A stretch of 6,450 nt of DNA from Saprospiraceae bacterium (GTDB lineage Bacteria; Bacteroidota; Bacteroidia; Chitinophagales; Saprospiraceae). The notes beneath the pieces are model-generated. The model saw nothing but the letters and a program-made list of their open reading frames with translations, did not search any database and was not told where the DNA came from. Each line of letters opens with the position of its first letter. Position 1 is the first letter of the stretch. Positions 1 through 6,283 of the stretch are shown piece after piece. The position numbers and the translations under genes are program-made. The stretch is taken from positions 1-6,450 of the forward strand of contig JAGQWV010000027.1 in the NCBI GenBank assembly GCA_020437045.1, read 5' to 3'.

Positions 1-969
1 TGTAAGGCCCATATGATGGGTATTACAGGAGCCATCAAAAATCTTCAAGGTATTACGGGAAGAAAATTTCATCAGTATTGTGGTGGGATTTTTGACATTT
101 TTAAATCGTACGATGAGCGCTATCATCCATTTTTCCATGCAGACTATATGGACCGGATCAAAGAATTGCATCAGCAACATGTTGAGGCCGGAATACCACG
201 TTGGGACGCCATACCCATAGGTGCCAGAATGGGGGGTGGACTATTTATGGAACAGTGGGTACAGCGTATGCTGGATTCTTACAGTATAACCCCTACCGGG
301 ATAAATATGGTAGAAGGTATCTACGGCATGGATGGCAATGGTTTTGGTAGTGGACCTTATGACGGTGATGCCAGGACATACATGAGTAATAAAGTTCTTT
401 TTGGAAAGGATGCCTTCAGGGTTGACATTATCTCCCATTGGCTGGCCGGGCATGAACCAGGCAATTTTGGGCTCTTTCACATTGGAATCGAACGTGGACT
501 TTCCGACGTATTGGATCCATTGGATATACCCGTTTATTTGTGGAAAGATGGTAAGGCAAAAAAGATAAGCCTAGACAAATTGAAAAGAACTCCACTCGTT
601 ACCAACTATCTTACCAAAGGCAATGAAGATCAACATGAAGAAAAATATCATTTGGTGAATGAACCTTTCGATTACAGCTCCTGGAAAGGATTAGGTAGAG
701 TAAATTCTGTAGATAGACCTTCGATACGGGCTCTTGGAACGAATGCTCAGGAGAAAGTGGTGATGGAGCTATCCGTTCCGGATGAAGGTAATGTTTATAT
801 GGACATCCTTGATCGTAACGGAGATGTCGTATGGCGTATGGACGCTCCTGGTCTTGAACCTGGAAAACATGAAGTGGTTTGGGAAGGATTTTCATCACCC
901 GGCATTTATAATGTATATGTAAAAGGTATGACCTGGGATGCCTCAAGAGAGATGGTGATTTATTCTTGA
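1..969 (+). CDS. DUF362 domain-containing protein with C-terminal FlgD/Ig-like domain (5' partial)
   Basis: The frame is open to the first base of the window (codons for C-K-A-H precede the first ATG at 13), so the true start lies upstream and the ATG at 13 is internal. The opening residues, with a K-x-H followed by TGAIKNLQGITG, match the DUF362 pattern in which an 'N-x-K-x-H ... iKNl-G' core is conserved. Further on, GINMVEGIYGMDGNGFGSGP (about residues 96-115 counted from ATG 13), then LFGKDAFRVDIISHWLAGHEP, resemble the second conserved DUF362 block ending in the 'D-x-x-x-D' region. The last 75 residues or so (from about 245) form a beta-rich module with VYMDILDRNGDVVWRM, PGKHEVVWEG and SPGIYNVYV, which is the FlgD-type Ig-like fold common at the C-terminus of Bacteroidota secreted proteins. 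DUF362 has no settled biochemical role; some members carry iron-sulfur motifs, but no cysteine cluster is visible in this part. Family call firm, function unknown. Ends with TGA at 967-969 and converges on the oxidoreductase gene. Confidence 0.82.
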   Translation, partial: CKAHMMGITGAIKNLQGITGRKFHQYCGGIFDIFKSYDERYHPFFHADYMDRIKELHQQHVEAGIPRWDAIPIGARMGGGLFMEQWVQRMLDSYSITPTGINMVEGIYGMDGNGFGSGPYDGDARTYMSNKVLFGKDAFRVDIISHWLAGHEPGNFGLFHIGIERGLSDVLDPLDIPVYLWKDGKAKKISLDKLKRTPLVTNYLTKGNEDQHEEKYHLVNEPFDYSSWKGLGRVNSVDRPSIRALGTNAQEKVVMELSVPDEGNVYMDILDRNGDVVWRMDAPGLEPGKHEVVWEGFSSPGIYNVYVKGMTWDASREMVIYS

Positions 970-1025
970 TGATCAAAGCCTAAAAGAGAGCGGAAACTAG
1001 GAATTTGTTTACCCAATTCTTGGCT

Positions 1026-1060
1026 AAAAAAAAAGGCCTCCTTGGAGACCTTTTCATTTT
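1026..1060. terminator. Bidirectional intrinsic terminator between convergent genes
   Basis: The arms GGCCTCC (1035-1041) and GGAGACC (1044-1050) pair with one C/A mismatch and an effective CTTG loop. The stem is extended by A-tract bases 1031-1034 pairing with TTTT 1051-1054. On the minus strand the hairpin is followed by nine T residues (complement of 1026-1034), a strong intrinsic terminator for the oxidoreductase gene that stops at 1083. On the plus strand it is followed by TTTTCATTTT, a weaker but plausible terminator for the DUF362 gene. Its position between two convergent stop codons supports the call. Confidence 0.8.
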
Positions 1061-1082
1061 GTAAATATTTTTTTGCTTGGTT

Positions 1083-2552
1083 TTAACCCATGTCACCCAG
1101 GCTATATCCATTGCGGTAATTTCGACGCACAAATTGATTTGCTGGATCGAAATTGGTGATTTTCATATTCTCTGCATCCCAAAGCAGCGTTTTTCGGCCC
1201 AAATATCGATTAGCACCTGACCAGAAGTTGTCGTCTTTAATTTCCGGGTTTTTGATATTGAAGCTATTGATGGCCAGGTTACCGATCAGTAGACTCTCGG
1301 TAAATGGACCGGCATAGTCAAAGGAAGAGCTGGTTTCTGCATTTCCATATCCGGCGATGCAGGCATTTACCCATTGCAGATAATGTCCTTCCGGCACCCG
1401 GGCAATAGTTTCTTTCGGCATTTCTTCCTGTTCCATACGAATGGTAGGTACCAATCTTGGATTGGCGCCATAACAATCGGCCATCACCGTTCCTTTGGTC
1501 CCTTCGAATATGACTCCTCCATCCCAATTGCCAAGTTCTTCATCGGGCAGGAGTCCCTCTGGTCTGGCCGGAAGAAGGCCTCCATCCATCCAGGTAACTT
1601 TTATGGTGCCATTGCCATCGGTGCGAGGATATTTCAAATGGATGATACTGGATCCGGGAAAACTATCAGGATATTCCAGTTCTTTAAATTTATCCAGATA
1701 AAGTCCGGCTACACTACATTCGACTTCACTTGGATAAAGTATAGGCAGAATGCGGTAGACCGGGTCCATAATATGGCATGCCATATCTCCGAGCGCTCCG
1801 GTACCAAAATCTGACCATCCCCGCCAGTTCCACGGCATATATGCGGCATGATAGTCCCGGTAGGGTGCAGTACCTAGCCACAGATCCCATTGTACTTCCG
1901 TTGGAATCGCTTGTTTTTCGGTTGGAGTGGCCAACGCTTGTGGCCAAATGGGACGATTTGTCCAGCAGTGTACCGTATGAACATCTCCCACCATACCGGC
2001 ATCTACCATTTCCTTCATTTTTCGCACACCATCTCCACTGCCACCCTGATTCCCCATTTGAGTGACGACCTTAAACTTCTTGGCTGCCTGCGTGAGCATT
2101 CTTGCTTCATAAATATCATGAGTGAGTGGCTTTTGCACATAGACATGCTTGCCTCTTTCCATGGCGGCATAGGCTGCTACGGCATGCATATGATCGGGTG
2201 TTGATACAGAGACCGCATCTATCGTATCACCTTCTTTTTCCAGCATGATGCGAAAGTCATGATAGTATGGGGCTTTAGGAAAAGATTCCCTCGATTTTAC
2301 CGATTCCCGGTCATCCACATCACAGAGCGCGACAATATTAACCTGATCACTCTTGGCAAAATTGGCCAGATCGCTCGTGCCTTTTCCACCAACTCCAATA
2401 CCAGCGATATTCAGTTTGTCACTGGGAGCGGTATAACCTTTTCCTCCCAATATGTGCCGGGGCACAATCATAAAAGACCCTGCTGCCATGCCTGCCTGGC
2501 GAATGAATGCTCTACGGTCAGTATTGTTGTGCGTATTCTTTTTCTTTGTCAT
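1083..2552 (-). CDS. Gfo/Idh/MocA family oxidoreductase with Tat signal
   Basis: Complete 489-residue protein of the Gfo/Idh/MocA superfamily, which oxidises or reduces sugars, inositols and their derivatives with NAD(P). The N-terminus carries a twin-arginine type signal: DRRAFIRQAG with R13-R14, then a hydrophobic stretch to about residue 36, so export in folded form with bound cofactor is likely. The Rossmann fold follows, with GIGVGGKG (G51, G53, G56), the acidic end of beta-2 at ALCDVD, STPDHMHA (about 117-124) and VQKPL (139-143), whose K141 is the usual catalytic or cofactor lysine; this branch has Q-K-P instead of the commoner E-K-P. The second domain shows GTGALGDMACHIMD (250-263) with D256 and H260, the expected substrate-site pair, and a long C-terminal part typical of the bacterial-type C-terminal domain of secreted members. 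The ATG at 2552 is the first in frame after an upstream stop; the leader is A-rich with no clear Shine-Dalgarno. It does not look like a GH109 glycosidase. Substrate unknown. Confidence 0.93.
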   Translation of the reverse strand: MTKKKNTHNNTDRRAFIRQAGMAAGSFMIVPRHILGGKGYTAPSDKLNIAGIGVGGKGTSDLANFAKSDQVNIVALCDVDDRESVKSRESFPKAPYYHDFRIMLEKEGDTIDAVSVSTPDHMHAVAAYAAMERGKHVYVQKPLTHDIYEARMLTQAAKKFKVVTQMGNQGGSGDGVRKMKEMVDAGMVGDVHTVHCWTNRPIWPQALATPTEKQAIPTEVQWDLWLGTAPYRDYHAAYMPWNWRGWSDFGTGALGDMACHIMDPVYRILPILYPSEVECSVAGLYLDKFKELEYPDSFPGSSIIHLKYPRTDGNGTIKVTWMDGGLLPARPEGLLPDEELGNWDGGVIFEGTKGTVMADCYGANPRLVPTIRMEQEEMPKETIARVPEGHYLQWVNACIAGYGNAETSSSFDYAGPFTESLLIGNLAINSFNIKNPEIKDDNFWSGANRYLGRKTLLWDAENMKITNFDPANQFVRRNYRNGYSLGDMG

Positions 2553-2947
2553 TATTTGTTCATTTTGGCTTTAAATTAACGCGCATTTGGGACATTGCCA
2601 AATAGTTCTTCTCTCTCAACTTAGTCGATTCAAAATCTTGAAAGTGTCTTTGCAATAATTGACCTTTTCTGCTTTTTTTTTAACTTAAGAAGTCTCATTT
2701 CTTTTCTGATATTGAGGTAGAGCATCCTTTGACAATTCTGGTTGCATGTTTCCCTTGCCTACCTATACCGGATAAAGTTCTTGCACATTGGTCAGTGGTC
2801 ATCCCTCATTTTGCTAGATAAAATCAATCCTGAGTTAAGTGATTACTTGGAGGGTCGAGCGCTTAAATCTTAACAAATGTTACCAGTCGAACACACGGTT
2901 AGGAAAATGCAAAAATAATGTAGGCGTTGAGGATTTACCCTTGGGTA
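2553..2947. other. Intergenic region, no convincing gene
   Basis: This 395-base AT-rich stretch lies upstream of the oxidoreductase gene and downstream of the small secreted-protein gene, both on the minus strand. It should hold the oxidoreductase promoter, but I found no clean Bacteroidota-type element pair (TTTG and TAnnTTTG) on the minus strand. There is a run of nine T residues at 2673-2681 and only very short ORFs, the longest noticed being a basic 22-codon minus-strand frame starting at 2698. A 4-5 bp hairpin, TACC-CTTG-GGTA at 2936-2947, sits just after the small gene's stop but has no T tract, so I do not call it a terminator. Confidence 0.6.
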
Positions 2948-3343
2948 TTAATTCTTAGACTGTCGTCGCAGCTGAAAGTTAGTTGCCTGAGAACAGGACA
3001 ATGCCTCAAAATATCCCTTACCTTCCATGGCATCTACATATTGTACCGAACCCAATCGAAATTTAATGTTAATGCGGCTTGACTTGGCAATAGCATCTTC
3101 AATTCGACAGAAAAAAGCAGTAGGGGACACATTCGATTGCACAGACAGTTGATTTACCAGCAAAACAGATTCTTTTTCCTTTGCCGGATACCGATGAAGT
3201 AATGAATATCGGGAAAGTGGAAAAAGTAAATCGTTAGGTACTGATATCTTGTGTAAGATCAGATCTTTTGAATCCGAGTTAGTGGTTTGTCCGAAGGTGA
3301 AGCTAAACGGTACGATGCATAAAATTACCAAAAGCACTCTCAT
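2948..3343 (-). CDS. Small secreted protein of unknown function downstream of M36 peptidase
   Basis: Encodes 131 residues. The N-terminus (MRVLLVILCIVPFSFTFGQ) is a standard Sec signal peptide with a likely cleavage near residue 18-20. The mature part of about 112 residues is basic at its end (QLRRQSKN) and has two cysteines, C79 and C117, that could form a disulfide in the periplasm or outside the cell. The segment FFCRIEDAIAKSSRINIKF, followed by RLGSVQYVDAMEGKGYF (about 77-111), is the part that looks conserved. From memory only, it recalls small uncharacterised Bacteroidota proteins with an 'FC-x-x-E ... KFRLGS-x-x-YV-x-x-x-EGK' pattern; I could not verify this. No T9SS sorting domain, no lipobox and no membrane segment beyond the signal peptide are visible. 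The start lies 29 bases after the peptidase stop on the same strand, so co-transcription is likely. A real gene is probable; the function is not known. Confidence 0.75.
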   Translation of the reverse strand: MRVLLVILCIVPFSFTFGQTTNSDSKDLILHKISVPNDLLFPLSRYSLLHRYPAKEKESVLLVNQLSVQSNVSPTAFFCRIEDAIAKSSRINIKFRLGSVQYVDAMEGKGYFEALSCSQATNFQLRRQSKN

Positions 3344-3354
3344 TACACTAAATT

Positions 3355-3376
3355 AAAAAAAATGATCGAACATCAT
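3355..3376 (-). terminator. Weak hairpin plus T-run at the peptidase stop codon (possible partial terminator)
   Basis: Read on the minus strand, ATGAT (3376-3372) and ATCAT (3366-3362) pair around a five-base GTTCG loop, and the 3' arm runs into a T tract (complement of A residues 3355-3362). The hairpin overlaps the peptidase TGA codon. The stem is only five mostly A-T pairs, so full termination is doubtful; it could lower expression of the downstream small gene relative to the peptidase, or be chance. Confidence 0.3.
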
Positions 3377-6141
3377 CGCCGTATGATTTTTTGATGGTAG
3401 GACTTATCTTCTGTAGCTACAACGAGATGATAAACTCCCGGAGGAAAAGATGATATGTCTATTGGATATCGGGCATGCAGTGCTTCCGCTTCTTCGCTTT
3501 TACTAAACATCAATTGTCCGGTGGCAGAAAATAGATTGATGTTTAGCAGACCGGTCAGCGATTGGTTGACCTTGAGATAGCCAACTCCTTCCGAAGGGTT
3601 CGGGAAAAATAAAATATCTTCTACGGGAATCAGTGTTGCTGAGTCCATACCAATGATGTTTACACCCTGATAAACCTGATTGCTCAGTAACCGGTAGTAG
3701 TATATTTTTCCAGCTTCAACTTGCTCATCCCGATGATGAAATAGCCGGGGTGAGGGTTGGTAGAGGGCGCTTTTAAATTCGGCGATGGGCTCGTATTGGA
3801 TTTTGTCCACACTACGTTCGATGATCAGGGACTCGGTGTCATATTCCCGAAGTGTCCTGAAGTCAAGCTCGATATGGTCGGTTTGATCCGAAGCATCAAA
3901 GTATTCGACACTAGTCCTGAGCTGAGGTGGCATATCCCGGGCACTTTTCGCATCAAAGGTGAAGTAGCTATTTCCCTGGTCAGCAGAATATCCAACACCT
4001 CTTCGAGCAAAAGCTTTCCAGATTTGATATTGATGTTTCCCCTGATAGAGTATACTATCTGCCTGCAGTATAGCATCCCTTCCGTTTACGAACCCAGGGT
4101 AACATCTGGTCAATTTAAGGCCAGTCATGACTAGTTGCAGGGCAATGTTATTACCAGCCTGACCATAATACATGTCAGTACTGATACCTTCAGTTTCAAT
4201 AATATTCCAGGTCAGGTCCCAAAGCATGGAGCACCAAACGGCACCTACATCATGCGGCAGGGTAAGATTTTTTATATCATCATAATTCATTGGGTTGATT
4301 ACCTGATTGGTGCTATAGGGGTAGGAACGGAGTCCTCTGCCACTAATATTTTCATTAGTAACATAGGTGCCTACTCCACGGAGATCGGATGGTTGCGCCG
4401 TTTGCCAATCGGTGGTGAGCATTAATCCAAAATAGTCACTCCAACCTTCTCCCATTTGCTCACCATTGTCGAGACATTCGATACTATTTGCACCACCGAT
4501 CAATCTTGTTGAAATACCATGACCATATTCATGAGATATGATGAGATTATCCAAGGAAGAATCCAGTAAACGGTTATTGGGTTGTGGATCAATGTCACAT
4601 TTAATCTCTCCCCGCTGAATGGCTTCCTTGATAAGGTTGGCTTTGTCAAGGGTAACCATGACCGCCGGTATAGTAATCGAAGGGTCATCACCGCCCATCG
4701 CAAATGGAGCTTCTGGCACATTGTTACCAATAATAACACCTAATGCTCCCAGATCCTGGACTCTCTTCACCTTCTCTACAAAGAAGCACGTACCACGATC
4801 AATTAGGGCGATTTTTCCCGATATCTCTTCCATGTTAGCGATGGGAGAGGAGAGGCAACCCAAATGCAAATCGCTGCCCTGGTCATTGATCAATACGATC
4901 TCCAGCCCGGATGGGAGTGGGTGTTGTAATAGTTTATTGTTTTTACTAAAGCCTGATTCCACGGCATCGATGACCAGTGGATCATTTTGCGAATCATTTA
5001 GCGTTATCATCGCATCATACAGTTGTGCCCGCCAGAGATACATTTGCATCCTGCCTGGTATGCCATCCTCAGATGTAAAGAATCGTGCATTGTTTATGTC
5101 GCTTCCGTCCTGGGCATCCGCAAAAACCTGATCATTTCCCTGTCCACCCCTTTGATAATTAATTACCTGAAAATTTCCTGCAGCTTCATCAAAACCATAA
5201 TGGTAGAAAATATCATGGTTCAAGTTATTCCAATAAAACAGATTGGTAGTAGCGGCATTAATCGATTGATTTGGAAGATGATTTAAGTCTAATTCGTAAT
5301 TAAAGAATAAATTGGTTCCTGCATCAGGTCTGTTTTCACTGACATCAAATCCGTCAAAATCACTCTGCGCGAAGACATTATTACCCCTGGTATCTGTGTA
5401 TTCAAATCCCTCGGCTCCATTAATATCATGCCAGCCAAATGGGGAAGCATTTCCATCGGCAGGAGCAGTGACCAGTTGGCGTTCACCATGATTAGGACTT
5501 TCGATCGGCCAGGGATATACCAGATAGCTTTCAACCTGACCGGAAGAGATATCGCCCATTGACTGTGATGTCAAGAAACATTGATCTTGTATCTGGGGGG
5601 CACCAAAAGCACATTCAAGTACCAGATCTTTAACGCGTACGACCGATGCATTTTCACAATTAACCGACACTTGAAAATGCTGATCATCATGATCCAGCCG
5701 GATATCATAGGTTAATTGCCATTTGTTTTCAGCGAATATCCAAACCTGGCGATTCAATCCCATTGATACTGTTGACCTGGCTAGATAATTGCCACCAATA
5801 ACCATAGCTTCTTTCGACGAAATGATCTTTGTCGGGGTGGGAAAATCACTTAGTCCAACTACAAAAGAATGATTGACCAGTTTCAATTGCTGGTTGGTCT
5901 CTCTGAGTACGATCGCCAGTGCTCCTTCAATTCGGTATCCTGCGTAGTTTTGTTGTACATAAAAGAAGTGAATTCCAGTTTTGCGATCCTGGTGTACACT
6001 ACTGATCGATAGGTCCTTTAGATCGTCTTTCGTCAAGCCGAGTGTTTCTGCATGCTCCTGTAAAAACTGAACGACTTCTGCATCTTCACGATTTGCGTGA
6101 AATCCGGCAAGTAAACCAAGAAATATTAGCAGAAGCTTCAT
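3373..6141 (-). CDS. Secreted M36 (fungalysin-type) zinc metallopeptidase with PA and T9SS sorting domains
   Basis: Complete 922-residue multidomain exopeptidase-like precursor, an endopeptidase family that degrades extracellular protein. Order of parts: short Sec signal peptide (1-16, MKLLLIFLGLLAGFHA); FTP-type propeptide (about 47-100, with HFFYVQQNYAGYRIEGALAI); a PepSY-like propeptide segment (about 105-175, with WQLTYDIRLD); then the M36 domain, beginning near residue 205 with ESPNHGERQLV, ASPFGWHDINGAEG, TRGNNV, NLFYWNNLNHDIFYHYGFDE and RMQMYLW. A PA domain is inserted at about 400-508 (GKIALIDRGTCFF), with C429 and C452 a likely disulfide. The zinc site is HEYGH: H537 and H541 bind zinc, E538 is catalytic, and E565 in MGEGWSDY is the third ligand; HDVGAVWCSMLWDLTW (630-645) is the following family motif. 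After a beta-rich module (about 742-838) comes a T9SS type A sorting domain (about 843-922: FFPNPSEG, PPGVYHLVV, KIIRR at the end), predicting outer-membrane export and cleavage of this tail. All catalytic residues are present, so it should be active after propeptide removal. No strong Shine-Dalgarno precedes the ATG at 6141. Confidence 0.96.
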   Translation of the reverse strand: MKLLLIFLGLLAGFHANREDAEVVQFLQEHAETLGLTKDDLKDLSISSVHQDRKTGIHFFYVQQNYAGYRIEGALAIVLRETNQQLKLVNHSFVVGLSDFPTPTKIISSKEAMVIGGNYLARSTVSMGLNRQVWIFAENKWQLTYDIRLDHDDQHFQVSVNCENASVVRVKDLVLECAFGAPQIQDQCFLTSQSMGDISSGQVESYLVYPWPIESPNHGERQLVTAPADGNASPFGWHDINGAEGFEYTDTRGNNVFAQSDFDGFDVSENRPDAGTNLFFNYELDLNHLPNQSINAATTNLFYWNNLNHDIFYHYGFDEAAGNFQVINYQRGGQGNDQVFADAQDGSDINNARFFTSEDGIPGRMQMYLWRAQLYDAMITLNDSQNDPLVIDAVESGFSKNNKLLQHPLPSGLEIVLINDQGSDLHLGCLSSPIANMEEISGKIALIDRGTCFFVEKVKRVQDLGALGVIIGNNVPEAPFAMGGDDPSITIPAVMVTLDKANLIKEAIQRGEIKCDIDPQPNNRLLDSSLDNLIISHEYGHGISTRLIGGANSIECLDNGEQMGEGWSDYFGLMLTTDWQTAQPSDLRGVGTYVTNENISGRGLRSYPYSTNQVINPMNYDDIKNLTLPHDVGAVWCSMLWDLTWNIIETEGISTDMYYGQAGNNIALQLVMTGLKLTRCYPGFVNGRDAILQADSILYQGKHQYQIWKAFARRGVGYSADQGNSYFTFDAKSARDMPPQLRTSVEYFDASDQTDHIELDFRTLREYDTESLIIERSVDKIQYEPIAEFKSALYQPSPRLFHHRDEQVEAGKIYYYRLLSNQVYQGVNIIGMDSATLIPVEDILFFPNPSEGVGYLKVNQSLTGLLNINLFSATGQLMFSKSEEAEALHARYPIDISSFPPGVYHLVVATEDKSYHQKIIRR

Positions 6142-6224
6142 ATGTTTACAATCTCATTTCCTGTAATAAACGAATTTTTGTAGATTTTCGGCCATTGTAA
6201 AAAACCACTCTGAGCGTAATTTTA

Positions 6225-6257
6225 TTTGACACTCGACCTTAATCATCGTCATTATTG
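6225..6257 (+). promoter_or_regulatory. Candidate promoter for the right-edge secreted ORF
   Basis: TTGACA at 6226-6231 is a perfect sigma-70 type -35 hexamer and is followed after 18 bases by CATTAT (6250-6255, four of six to TATAAT). The same bases also give TTTG (6225-6228) and, 21 bases on, CATTATTG, a partial match to the Bacteroidota -7 element TAnnTTTG. The ATG at 6284 would lie about 30 bases downstream, a sensible leader length. Matches in the -10 region are imperfect, so this is a candidate only. Confidence 0.3.
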
Positions 6258-6283
6258 AATCTATCTGGTGTTGTGAGTACTAA

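Noticed and set aside
1374..2204. Long plus-strand open frames opposite the oxidoreductase gene (for example 1374-1814 and 1890-2204)
   Set aside because: They are antisense to a gene with full family motifs, and their translations lack recognisable domains or signals.
1083..2552. Possible GH109-type alpha-N-acetylgalactosaminidase, which shares the Tat signal and Rossmann fold
   Set aside because: The VQKPL and GALGDMACH motifs fit the general oxidoreductase branch, and I do not see the GH109-type pattern after the Rossmann core.
2632..2698. 22-codon basic minus-strand ORF starting at 2698
   Set aside because: Its lysine-rich composition comes from a poly-A tract on that strand; there is no start signal or other support.
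2857..2866. GAGCGCTTAA, also found at 6335-6344
   Set aside because: Shared 10-base words are expected by chance in a window this size, and the second copy is inside the right-edge ORF.
4619..5131. 170-codon plus-strand frame within the peptidase gene
   Set aside because: The minus strand here encodes the PA domain and adjoining M36 core without interruption, so this is a shadow frame.
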